Origin: DAOUTW01 sp964523575
GTDB lineage: Bacteria; Zixibacteria; MSB-5A5; GN15; JAAZOE01
NCBI GenBank assembly: GCA_964523575.1
Contig: CAZGAV010000003.1
Span: 1-64,000, forward strand
Reading direction: 5' to 3'
DNA: 64,000 bases
Of the stretch, positions 16,172-23,884 are shown piece after piece. The stretch's first letter is position 1. The number at the start of each line of letters is the position of its first letter. The translations under genes and the position numbers were made by a program. Under the pieces are notes generated by a model. It was given only the letters and a program-made list of their open reading frames with translations. It was not told the origin of the DNA and made no database searches.

Positions 16172-16210
16172 AAAGGCGCCCGATTAAATTTCGAGCGCCT
16201 TTATATTTTG
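16172..16210. terminator. Intrinsic terminator, probably bidirectional
   Basis: AAAGGCGC and GCGCCTTT form the stem around a 15-base loop, with TTTATATTTT following on the plus strand and an A/T-rich flank on the other. It lies between the convergent ends of the small adaptor-like gene and the sugar dehydrogenase gene. Confidence 0.7.
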
Positions 16211-16225
16211 ATTCGATTTTATACG

Positions 16226-17533
16226 CTACAGCTTAGTGATTTTCTTCTTATTCCCTTTCACGAACGACATGGCGTTGCGCGTATCAAAAACCAGTTTGGA
16301 ATTGTCGGCAATCCATTGATAATTGAAATCGCTGTGATTGGTCAGGATCACCGCCAAATCGGCGCTTTTCAGAAGTGAGGCCGTCAATTTGGTCGATTTG
16401 AGAGTACCGTTTTGCCACCGGATAGACGGCACATAGGGGTCGCTGTAATACATTTTCGCGCCCAGCTTCTCGATCAATTTCATGACATCCAGCGCCGGGG
16501 ATTCCCGGACATCGGTGATGTTTTTCTTGTAAGCAATACCCAGAACGACAATTTTGGAACCCTTAATCGATTTACCGTGGTCGTTGAGGAGTTTGGTGAT
16601 CCGATCGACGACCCATTCCGGCATATGAGAATTGATATCCCCGGCCAGTTCGATGAAACGGGCGTAGTAGTTCAGCGTTTTCAATTTCCATGACAGGTAA
16701 TGGGGATCGATGGGAATGCAATGGCCACCCAATCCGGGGCCCGGATAAAAGGGCATGAAACCGAACGGCTTGGTCGCCGCGGCCCCGATAATCTCCCAAA
16801 CGTCCAGTCCCAGCCGATCGCACATAACGGCCATCTCATTGACCAGTCCGATATTGACTGACCGGAAAGTGTTTTCCAGGAGTTTGACCATCTCAGCCGC
16901 CTGCGTCGAGGATACGGCGTAGATATTGGGAATAACGGCTTCGTAGTAGGCTTTAGCGATTCTGGTACATTGCGGTGTGGCGCCCCCGACCACCCGAGGG
17001 GTATTCTGGGTGTTGAAAGTGGAATTGCCGGGATCGACTCGTTCGGGCGAAAAGGCCAGATAAAAATCCTTGCCGACCTTGAGGCCGCTTTCTTCCAATT
17101 GGGGGCGGATAACTTCGTCGGTCGTACCGGGGTAAGTGGTCGATTCGAGAACGATCAACATTTCTTTATGGATGTACTTCCTAACCCACTCCAATGCGGC
17201 CAGGATATAACTTATATCGGGGTCTTTGGTTTTGGACAATGGCGTCGGGACGCAGATCGAAACACAATCGACTTTGGATAACAGCCTGGCGTCGTCCGTA
17301 GCTTTCAGTTTTCCGGCGACGACGAGCGGTTTGAGACGGGCGTCGGTGATATCGTCGATATATGATTTGCCCCGGTTGACCATCTTTATCTTTTCGGGGG
17401 CAATTTCAAACCCGATCACCGAGTAACCACGCTCGGCATATCCCACGGCCAACGGCAACCCGACGTATCCCAGACCGATAATGCCGATCGAGGCACTCTG
17501 GTCCTTGATTTTATCGATAAGCTTCTTTTTCAT
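16226..17533 (-). CDS. UDP-sugar 6-dehydrogenase (WbpA/Ugd family)
   Basis: An NAD-dependent, two-step oxidation of a UDP-hexose(amine) to the uronic acid for surface polysaccharide. 435 residues from the ATG preceded by AAGGAG. N-terminal Rossmann motif GIIGLGYVGLPLA; the catalytic Cys is in GPGLGGHCIPIDPHYLSWK (about Cys272), a form typical of UDP-GlcNAc/UDP-ManNAc dehydrogenases (WbpA, WecC) rather than UDP-glucose enzymes; C-terminal NAD-binding half with GIAYKKNITDVRESPA. The exact sugar is inferred. It is downstream of rmd by 14 bases, so the third gene of the gmd operon. Confidence 0.88.
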   Translation of the reverse strand: MKKKLIDKIKDQSASIGIIGLGYVGLPLAVGYAERGYSVIGFEIAPEKIKMVNRGKSYIDDITDARLKPLVVAGKLKATDDARLLSKVDCVSICVPTPLSKTKDPDISYILAALEWVRKYIHKEMLIVLESTTYPGTTDEVIRPQLEESGLKVGKDFYLAFSPERVDPGNSTFNTQNTPRVVGGATPQCTRIAKAYYEAVIPNIYAVSSTQAAEMVKLLENTFRSVNIGLVNEMAVMCDRLGLDVWEIIGAAATKPFGFMPFYPGPGLGGHCIPIDPHYLSWKLKTLNYYARFIELAGDINSHMPEWVVDRITKLLNDHGKSIKGSKIVVLGIAYKKNITDVRESPALDVMKLIEKLGAKMYYSDPYVPSIRWQNGTLKSTKLTASLLKSADLAVILTNHSDFNYQWIADNSKLVFDTRNAMSFVKGNKKKITKL

Positions 17534-17547
17534 ACGGCTCCTTGTTA

Positions 17548-18495
17548 TCAACCTTTCATGCGCCAGAAATCTAAAGTATCCTTCAGGGTCGTGTCAATGG
17601 CGATTTCCGGTTTCCAGCCGATCTCTTTTCTGGTTTTGTGGAAACTGCCCTTCAGGATCGCAATATCGGATTTACGGAACAACTTTTTATCCCGTTTGAC
17701 ATCGATAGATATATCGGAGAAGGCCAGCAATTTGTTTAACAGGGCGCCGATTCCAAAGGCCTTGCCGGAGCAAAGATGATAAACATCGCCGGGGACTCCC
17801 TTTTCCGCCAACATCCGGTATCCCCGCACAATATCCCGAACATCGGACAAATCGCGGCGCGCAGCCAGATTTCCCACCGCCATCGACTTTTTGGAAAGGG
17901 ATTTTTCGGCGGTCACGATTTTGCGGCAAAAGGCGGGGATGACGAAATTCGGGTTCTGACGGGGCCCGGTGTGGTTGAAAGGACGAACGATGACGGCCGG
18001 CATCCGGTATTGCTCGATATAAATCCGAGCCATCAACTCGGCGGCGGCCTTGGATTGAGCATAGGGCGAGACGGGATTAAACGGTCGATCGGGCTTCAGG
18101 GGTAATTCCTTCGGCCGGACGGGCCCATAAACATCGGAGGAACTCACGAGGATAATTTTTTCCGGCGAACAATGGCGAGCGGCCTCAAAAATATTGTAAC
18201 TGCCGATGACATTTACCCGAAAAGTCAGCTCGCCCATCGAAAATGACTGTCCGACCGAGGCGATGCCAGCCAGATGAAACAGGTATTTGGGTTTAGCTTT
18301 GGTCAATGCCGCCCGGCAGGCGGCCCGGTCAGTGATGTCGAAACGGTCGATTCGTACCCTTTTGGTGATGCCAGCCAGATTTTCATCCAATTCTTCGGGC
18401 AGGGCCGCGCCGCGGACCGAATATCCGTGGGCCAGCAGTTCCTCGGCCAGCCAGGAGCCGGCAAAGCCGCAAATACCGGTTATATAGGCCTTAAT
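17548..18495 (-). CDS. rmd: GDP-4-dehydro-6-deoxy-D-mannose reductase (ATT start)
   Basis: Reduces the Gmd product to GDP-D-rhamnose; an SDR-fold protein. The start is placed at ATT 18495 because only from there does the protein contain the nucleotide-binding motif (TGICGFAGSWL, residues 6-16). An AGGAG lies seven bases before the ATT, and no ATG, GTG or TTG is available upstream of the motif. The next start-like codon (TTG at 18390) would remove the whole first strand and glycine loop. Residues S-P-Y-A-Q-S-K give the YxxxK pair, and RPFNHTGPRQ is Rmd-like. It overlaps the gmd stop by a few bases, pointing to coupled translation. Confidence 0.8.
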   Translation of the reverse strand: MKAYITGICGFAGSWLAEELLAHGYSVRGAALPEELDENLAGITKRVRIDRFDITDRAACRAALTKAKPKYLFHLAGIASVGQSFSMGELTFRVNVIGSYNIFEAARHCSPEKIILVSSSDVYGPVRPKELPLKPDRPFNPVSPYAQSKAAAELMARIYIEQYRMPAVIVRPFNHTGPRQNPNFVIPAFCRKIVTAEKSLSKKSMAVGNLAARRDLSDVRDIVRGYRMLAEKGVPGDVYHLCSGKAFGIGALLNKLLAFSDISIDVKRDKKLFRKSDIAILKGSFHKTRKEIGWKPEIAIDTTLKDTLDFWRMKG

Positions 18496-19456
18496 TTTTC
18501 CGCTCCTCCAGCCGCTTGAGGTCGGCGTCGACCATCATCCGAACCAGGTCTTTGAAATCGTGTTTGGGCTCCCAGCCCATAATCGTCCGGGCCCGGGTGG
18601 AGTCGCCGACCAGAAAATCGACCTCGGCCGGACGCATGAAACGCGGGTCGGTGGTGACGTATTTCTCCCAATCGAGGTCAACATAGGTGAAGGCCTCGGT
18701 CACAAAATCCCGCACCGAATGACTCTGCCCGGTGGAAATGACGAAATCGCCCGGCTTTTCCTGTTGCAGCATCATCCACATCGCCCGGACATAATCGCCA
18801 GCAAACCCCCAGTCGCGCTTGGCGTCGAGATTACCCAGGGCCAGTTTATCGGCCAAACCCCGCTTGATGCGCGCGACCCCGTCAGTAATCTTGCGCGTGA
18901 CGAACTCCAGCCCCCGGCGCGGCGATTCATGGTTGAACAAAATGCCGCTGTTGGCGTGAATCCCGTAGCTTTCCCGATAATTGACCGTTATCCAGTGGCC
19001 GTAAACTTTGGCTACGCCATATGGCGAACGGGGATAAAAGGGCGTGGTTTCCTTTTGCGGCACCTCGCGGACCTTTCCGAACATCTCCGACGACGAGGCC
19101 TGATAAAAGCGGATTTTTTTATTCACCAGCCGAATCGCCTCGAGCATTTTGGTGACGCCGAGGGCATTGAACTCGCCGGTCAACATGGGCTGGGACCATG
19201 AAGTCGGGACAAACGACTGCGCCGCTAAATTGTAGACTTCATCCGGCTTGATTTCATCGATGATCGTTACCAGCGAAAGCTGATCGAGCAGATCAGCCTG
19301 AACGAAACTGATTTTATCGCGGGTGTGTTTGATCCGTTCGAAGGTTTCCGTCGAGGAACGACGGACCATGCCAAATACTTCGTATCCTTTTTCGAGGAGT
19401 AGTTCCGCCAGATAAGATCCGTCCTGTCCGGTGATTCCGGTTATTAGTGCCCGCAT
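18491..19456 (-). CDS. gmd: GDP-mannose 4,6-dehydratase
   Basis: Converts GDP-mannose to GDP-4-keto-6-deoxymannose, the shared precursor of GDP-rhamnose, GDP-fucose and related sugars. 321 residues; cofactor loop GITGQDGSYLAE at residues 7-18, catalytic region QASSSEMFG and S-P-Y-G-V-A-K with the YxxxK pair, then the Gmd-specific NHESPRRG and RDWGFAGDYV. AGGAG lies eight bases before the ATG. It is the first gene of an operon with rmd and the UDP-sugar dehydrogenase; GDP-mannose would be supplied by the enzyme at 28984. Confidence 0.95.
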   Translation of the reverse strand: MRALITGITGQDGSYLAELLLEKGYEVFGMVRRSSTETFERIKHTRDKISFVQADLLDQLSLVTIIDEIKPDEVYNLAAQSFVPTSWSQPMLTGEFNALGVTKMLEAIRLVNKKIRFYQASSSEMFGKVREVPQKETTPFYPRSPYGVAKVYGHWITVNYRESYGIHANSGILFNHESPRRGLEFVTRKITDGVARIKRGLADKLALGNLDAKRDWGFAGDYVRAMWMMLQQEKPGDFVISTGQSHSVRDFVTEAFTYVDLDWEKYVTTDPRFMRPAEVDFLVGDSTRARTIMGWEPKHDFKDLVRMMVDADLKRLEERKN

Positions 19457-19498
19457 AAGCTCTTCTCCTCACTTGAGGCGGTTATTTTATATGTGCCG

Positions 19499-19527
19499 AA
19501 TATATGGTTATACACTAACCGGGTCAA
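19499..19527 (-). promoter_or_regulatory. Promoter of the gmd operon
   Basis: On the minus strand TTGACC (19527-19522) and TATATT (19504-19499) are 17 bases apart, about 43 bases before the gmd ATG. Confidence 0.65.
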
Positions 19528-19564
19528 ATGGTTTTACTCCCTCGATGATGCCGTCATAAACGGA

Positions 19565-19593
19565 TTGACATTTATTACCGGCCGGCATAGATT
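19565..19593 (+). promoter_or_regulatory. Promoter of the lipoprotein gene
   Basis: TTGACA (19565-19570) and TAGATT (19588-19593) are 17 bases apart; the start near 19600 leaves a leader of about 23 bases. It is divergent from the gmd promoter, with 37 bases between their -35 boxes. Confidence 0.65.
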
Positions 19594-19622
19594 GGTCTCG
19601 AACGCGTAGCAAGGAATAAAAG

Positions 19623-20255
19623 ATGAGAAAATTCGATTCGGTCGGTCTGAGAATCCCGGCGGCGCTGTTACTTCTGGGAGTACTGGTTCTGATGTCCTGC
19701 TCGAAGAAGGAAGCCAAATTCGAGCCGGCGCCTTTTAAATTGGATGAGCAGTTGCTCGACGCCTCGATAACGATACCGGCCCTTGATATGGAATTTTCGC
19801 CTCCCAAGGGATGGGTGGTTATGGACAGTACCACTCTCGACAACCTTCGGCTGATGCTCGCCCGCACCCCGCTGGCTCTCGAATTCTACCCGATTCAGCC
19901 TCTGGTAGGCGCGTCTGATTCCCTGACTGGCTCCCTGATGTATATCGCCCAAGTGGAAGCCGAAGGCGCGAGTCTGACTAAGGTGGCCGATCGCGGTCAC
20001 GACTACCTTCAATCCCGACTCGGGATAGCGGCCATGACCTCCAACCAATATCTCATAAACGGTATAAAAATTTATTCCTTTCTTCTCCATTCCACCGAAG
20101 TGGTCAATTACAAGCTGATTGGTGAAGCCTCACCGGGAAAGCCGTTCGTAATCGAATACGTCGTCGGCGCGGCCCAATACCCGGCCTTGGAAGCCTCCAT
20201 TACGGCTTCATTAGCCAGCCTTAGACCGATCGCGCCCGATTCCACGAGTCAATAG
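19623..20255 (+). CDS. Putative lipoprotein of unknown function
   Basis: 210 residues with a lipoprotein signal: basic N-terminus, hydrophobic run and lipobox LMSC with Cys26. The mature part contains PPKGWVVMDST, a segment seen in envelope proteins that summarise a dose-like profile (PsbP or DUF1795-like), but the family is not recognised with confidence. AAGGA precedes the ATG. It is monocistronic with its own promoter; a loose inverted repeat around 20277-20305 could end the transcript. Confidence 0.75.
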   Translation: MRKFDSVGLRIPAALLLLGVLVLMSCSKKEAKFEPAPFKLDEQLLDASITIPALDMEFSPPKGWVVMDSTTLDNLRLMLARTPLALEFYPIQPLVGASDSLTGSLMYIAQVEAEGASLTKVADRGHDYLQSRLGIAAMTSNQYLINGIKIYSFLLHSTEVVNYKLIGEASPGKPFVIEYVVGAAQYPALEASITASLASLRPIAPDSTSQ

Positions 20256-20382
20256 AATTTTGCGATAAAAAGAACAGGCTCCCTCCCCTATGGGGTGGAA
20301 GCCTATAATCCGTAATTACGCTCATTACCCGGCGTCATCCGACGCCTTGGGCAATAAACCCATCGTCGGCATCTAATGCAAA

Positions 20383-20778
20383 TCACGACGTCGGCTGGTT
20401 CAGATGCGCTTTGACGATATCTCCGATGGAAACAATACCGCACAACTGCTCCCCCTCGTCCATGATCGGGAGATGCCGGATATGTTCATCGGTCATAATC
20501 CGGGCGACTTTCTCAATTTCGTCATCAGGACTGCCAATAACCAGATGAGTACTCATCGCATCGCCGACTTTCATATCCATCATGTCGCCCCGAAAGCGGA
20601 AGGCCAGATGGAAAATGTCGCGTTCGGTGATAATCCCTACCGGAGTTTCTTTTTCGTCGGTAACCACCAGGCATCCAATTTGTTTTTCGATTAATAAGCG
20701 CATGGCGTCGGGAACGTCCTGATTGGAGCGGATGGTCACCGGCGGCGGTTTCGATTCGAGTAAATCTTTGATCTGCAT
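20383..20778 (-). CDS. Two-CBS-domain protein
   Basis: 131 residues made of two CBS motifs (about 8-60 and 70-128), each with the I-G-[CH]-L-[VP]-V/I-x-D-E core and a G-I-[IV]-[TS]-x-[RG]-D-I end. Such stand-alone pairs bind adenine nucleotides or AdoMet and act as small regulators; a partner is not evident here. Start ATG with GGAAGG upstream. It is on the same strand as rex, 173 bases downstream of it. Confidence 0.9.
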   Translation of the reverse strand: MQIKDLLESKPPPVTIRSNQDVPDAMRLLIEKQIGCLVVTDEKETPVGIITERDIFHLAFRFRGDMMDMKVGDAMSTHLVIGSPDDEIEKVARIMTDEHIRHLPIMDEGEQLCGIVSIGDIVKAHLNQPTS

Positions 20779-20951
20779 AATTTACCTTCCTTTATTAATA
20801 TGAAGATTGGCATGTCTGCGGCTGTATCTTATAACAATATCGCGAATTATGGTTCCGATTTCAATATATTTTTACGGGAATTTCACCGCCCGAACGAGCT
20901 TTTCATGGTGTCGGCAGTGCTTAATTTCGAGGCCGGCCGCACAGCCGCAAA

Positions 20952-21605
20952 TCAGTTGGGCCGGTAATTATTGGAAATGGCAAAGGAGAGATATTCCAGT
21001 TCCATAGCCATATTTTCGTTCCGGACAAAAACATCGTCGGGGACTTTGAGATTGATGGGCGCGAAATTAAGAATCGCCTTGATTCCCGCCGTCATCACTT
21101 CGTCCACGATGTACTGCGCCACGATAGCGGGAACGGCCAGCACCACGACCTCGATATTATGTTCACGCAACAGGCGGGACATGTCTTTGATATCGGATAC
21201 GATCAGGCCCTTGTGATTGGACCCGATTTTACGCTGATCGTTGTCGAAGATCAGCTTGATAATAAAACCCTGCTTCTGGAATTCTTTGTATGAAACCAGG
21301 GCCGAACCGATATTACCGACGCCGATCATGGCCACATTCCAGACGCGGTTGATACCAAGTATTTTGGCGATCCGGTCTTTTAGCTCCGAGACCGGGTAAC
21401 CGAGTCCGCGGGTGCCGAAGGACCCGAAAAAAGACAAATCCTTGCGGACCTGGGCCGGCGTCAGTTTTTCCCGTTTGGCCAGTTCCCGGGAAGATATGGT
21501 TTCGTAGTTTTCCTTTTCGAGTAGCGACAGGGCGCGGTAATACAATGAAAGGCGCCTGATGGTCGATTCCGAAATCTTCTTTTTGCCGGTATCCCGTTTA
21601 ACCAT
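20952..21605 (-). CDS. rex: Redox-sensing transcriptional repressor Rex
   Basis: Senses the NADH/NAD+ ratio and represses fermentation and respiration genes. 217 residues: N-terminal winged helix (R-R-L-S-x-Y-Y-R-A-L and TPAQVRKDLSFFGSFGTRGLG), then a Rossmann domain with MIGVGNIGSAL, and a swapped C-terminal helix. The start is taken at the ATG of MVKRDTG (21605). A longer frame would begin inside the operator at 21642-21658 and adds residues unlike Rex. The operator and promoter immediately upstream imply autoregulation. The nuo operon in this window shows no matching operator. Confidence 0.93.
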   Translation of the reverse strand: MVKRDTGKKKISESTIRRLSLYYRALSLLEKENYETISSRELAKREKLTPAQVRKDLSFFGSFGTRGLGYPVSELKDRIAKILGINRVWNVAMIGVGNIGSALVSYKEFQKQGFIIKLIFDNDQRKIGSNHKGLIVSDIKDMSRLLREHNIEVVVLAVPAIVAQYIVDEVMTAGIKAILNFAPINLKVPDDVFVRNENMAMELEYLSFAISNNYRPN

Positions 21606-21641
21606 TGTTTCCAAATCCCGATTGATTATATTATCACAGCA

Positions 21642-21658
21642 TGTGAATTGTTTCACAA
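21642..21658. promoter_or_regulatory. Rex operator
   Basis: Read on the minus strand it is TTGTGAA-ACAA-TTCACA, one base short of the full published Rex consensus TTGTGAA-N4-TTCACAA. It sits directly downstream of the predicted rex -10 box, where binding would block transcription, so negative autoregulation is likely. Confidence 0.8.
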
Positions 21659-21659
21659 T

Positions 21660-21688
21660 AAGTAATAGAAATTGCCGCTGGCAGTCAA
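21660..21688 (-). promoter_or_regulatory. Promoter of rex
   Basis: On the minus strand TTGACT (21688-21683) and TTACTT (21665-21660) are 17 bases apart, with the -10 box abutting the Rex operator. The -10 match is moderate. Further up, 21727-21741 holds the perfect inverted repeat CATTGT-GAG-ACAATG of unknown role. Apart from these the space up to 21908 shows nothing. Confidence 0.45.
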
Positions 21689-21908
21689 GAGATTTTTTTT
21701 CAATCCGTCGATATTTAAATATTATGCATTGTGAGACAATGACTTATAAGAGGATATAATAGGTCTCTAATTATCTGTATCTGCACCGGGATTTGTACAT
21801 TTTGTCACAAATTAATCCTGAAACAGGATCGGCCCCAAATCGCGCGATAATAGTGCGCCCACGCCGTATAGCCACTGAAAATGATTTATTGGTCTGCGTC
21901 CGGCGCCG

Positions 21909-23054
21909 TCAGACTATTTGACGTGGAATCAATGGGGATAAGCGCGCCAGGATTTCATAATTGATGGTCTGGCACCATCCGGCATAAGTGTCGGCCGTAA
22001 TTTTTTCGCCGCCGTCACATCCGATGATAGTCGCGGTGTCATAGAGTCTGACGCCCGGAATATCGGTGATATCGACCATGGTCAGGTTCATACAAACCCG
22101 GCCGCGAATCGGCGAACGTCGCCCCTTGATCAATACATAGCCCAGATTTGATACTCGCCGGTCGATGCCGTCGGAATAGCCGACCGAAAGGATAGCGATG
22201 CGCGAACGGGCACTGGTGCGATAAGTGCATCCGTAGCCGATGAAGCTATCGGCCGGTACGGTCTTGATCTGGGTGATCCGGGAACGAAACGACAGCGCCG
22301 GATGCAGGATAGAGTTTTTGCCGCCGCTCAAGCGGTAGGAAACATAGGTTTCCTTCGACGGCCAGTAACCATAGATTGAGATGCCCGGGCGCACCAGATC
22401 AAAATAGGTGTCCTTGAACAATAAGAGGGCCGCCGAACAGGCGGTATGCCTTAGCCGGGGCTTGATGCCCAACTGCTTCAATCGGGCCACCAGCTTTTTG
22501 AACTCCTCCAATTGATCGCGGGCATAACTGTGGTCGGTGGTATCCTCGATATTGGCGAAATGGGTCGAAACGCCGGCGACGGCAAGACCCGGATTCTGCT
22601 TCAGCAGTTTGGCCACGCGCGGCAATTCCTTTTCCAGAAGTCCCTGTCGATGAGTGCCGGTTTCCAGCTTCAGGTGCACCGGGATGGTCATCCCGGCTTT
22701 TTTGGCAAGGCGGCTGAGGATGTTTATAAAGGACGGTTCGAATATGGACGGCTCCAGGTCAAGTCGAACCACGGCGTCTATATCTTCCGGCGCAACGGCG
22801 CCGACGAGCATAATCCGCCGGCACCATCCGGCGGCGCGGGCCGTTTCGGCCTCGGCGGTGCTGTGCAACGCCAGATAGGGAGTCTCGGTTTTCTGCAGAA
22901 TCGTGACCATCTCGGCCAGTCCATGACCATAGGCATTGGCCTTGGCCGCCGCCGCCAGCGCGACTTTGGGTCCGGCCAGCGCGGTCAGGTTGGCGATATT
23001 GTCGATGATCGCCTTGCGATCGATTTCAATCCAGCTTAACGTTTTCATATCCAT
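21909..23054 (-). CDS. alr: Alanine racemase
   Basis: A PLP enzyme that makes D-alanine for peptidoglycan. 381 residues: PLP lysine Lys38 in AAAKANAYGHG, the RPGISIYGYWP segment and the second catalytic Tyr in FIGYGCTYRTS. The length fits the family. Oddly, the ATG directly follows the T-run of a strong terminator hairpin (23055-23085), leaving no ribosome binding site; the Met at residue 3 is an equal candidate. Expression may rely on readthrough with poor initiation, or on an undetected start. Confidence 0.93.
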   Translation of the reverse strand: MDMKTLSWIEIDRKAIIDNIANLTALAGPKVALAAAAKANAYGHGLAEMVTILQKTETPYLALHSTAEAETARAAGWCRRIMLVGAVAPEDIDAVVRLDLEPSIFEPSFINILSRLAKKAGMTIPVHLKLETGTHRQGLLEKELPRVAKLLKQNPGLAVAGVSTHFANIEDTTDHSYARDQLEEFKKLVARLKQLGIKPRLRHTACSAALLLFKDTYFDLVRPGISIYGYWPSKETYVSYRLSGGKNSILHPALSFRSRITQIKTVPADSFIGYGCTYRTSARSRIAILSVGYSDGIDRRVSNLGYVLIKGRRSPIRGRVCMNLTMVDITDIPGVRLYDTATIIGCDGGEKITADTYAGWCQTINYEILARLSPLIPRQIV

Positions 23055-23085
23055 AAAAAAGCGCGGGTTATTGCATTACCCGCGC
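23055..23085 (-). terminator. Intrinsic terminator abutting the alr start codon
   Basis: On the minus strand GCGCGGGT and ACCCGCGC form an eight-base stem with a short A/T loop, then six T and at once the ATG of alr. It ends the ferritin-like gene's transcript. Confidence 0.75.
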
Positions 23086-23127
23086 AAGGTATAAAATTTT
23101 TATATGACCGGGCAAGAGCTAAGATAA

Positions 23128-23610
23128 CTACAAAGCCTCGATCATCTTCCGGATGACCTGCATATGTCCCTTTTCGAATTTGGAGAGATACTCGAAAGTC
23201 GATTTCTCTTCGGGGTCGGTAGCCCGGTCGGCCGCCTCGGCATAAACGTCGAATGAACGCTTTTCGAGGTCGTAAGCGATGTCCAGAACCTCTCGCTCGG
23301 TTTTAGCCTTGCGGACCTGGTCGATAACCTCCTTGTGCTTGGAGGCCATCTCCTCGTTGATATCGGGCAGGCCGTCCTGCAAAAGGATATCGTTGTAGGT
23401 GACCCACTGTTCGGAAGTGATCAAGGAGTGATGTTGCCGTTCGAGCACGCGGTAATGAGTCTTTTCTTCGCCAGCCAGTTTCAAAAGCGTCTTCCGGGAT
23501 TTTTCGTCTTTGACGATCTTCGCCGCTTCTTTATAAAAAACATAGGCTTTGACTTCAGCCGATACACCCCACGACAGGGATTCCAGAACTTTGGGATTAA
23601 CGGGTGTCAT
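23128..23610 (-). CDS. Ferritin-like (rubrerythrin-type) di-iron protein
   Basis: 160 residues in a four-helix pattern with metal ligands E...EExxH repeated: SAEVKAYVFY, EEKTHYRVLE, then DLEKRSFDVY and KFEKGHMQVI. This is the rubrerythrin erythrin domain without the C-terminal rubredoxin Cys pairs; relatives detoxify peroxide or store iron. The start is ATG 23610 (GGAGG ten bases upstream); the reading frame continues upstream but the extension is not conserved in style. It is monocistronic, ended by the hairpin at 23055-23085. Confidence 0.85.
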   Translation of the reverse strand: MTPVNPKVLESLSWGVSAEVKAYVFYKEAAKIVKDEKSRKTLLKLAGEEKTHYRVLERQHHSLITSEQWVTYNDILLQDGLPDINEEMASKHKEVIDQVRKAKTEREVLDIAYDLEKRSFDVYAEAADRATDPEEKSTFEYLSKFEKGHMQVIRKMIEAL

Positions 23611-23884
23611 GAGCCGTCTTCCTCCACGCCAAGGCGTTATAGTCATTATTATTGCAAGTTGTACGTTGCCAAAGAGTAAATAAATCGAGAAAAAAGTCAA
23701 GACAATTATCTCGCAATTGTGACCTGATAAACCGGAGGCCGGGGTTCGCCGATTGGCCGGAACTATCACAATTCACTTCAGTTACAGGTAGATGAAGACC
23801 GCCTGAGGAGCTTTTTAGATTGCGTCGGGCGGTTAATTTAATTAGCATATAGCCGCCGGAATTATCGGGTAAGAAGGAGCCATC

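Noticed and set aside
20277..20305. Inverted repeat after the lipoprotein gene as a terminator
   Set aside because: The stem has mismatches and no T-run; mentioned only in the gene's annotation.
20800..20964. 54-codon plus-strand frame from an ATG between the CBS gene and rex
   Set aside because: No ribosome binding site, and it overlaps the 3' end of rex on the other strand.
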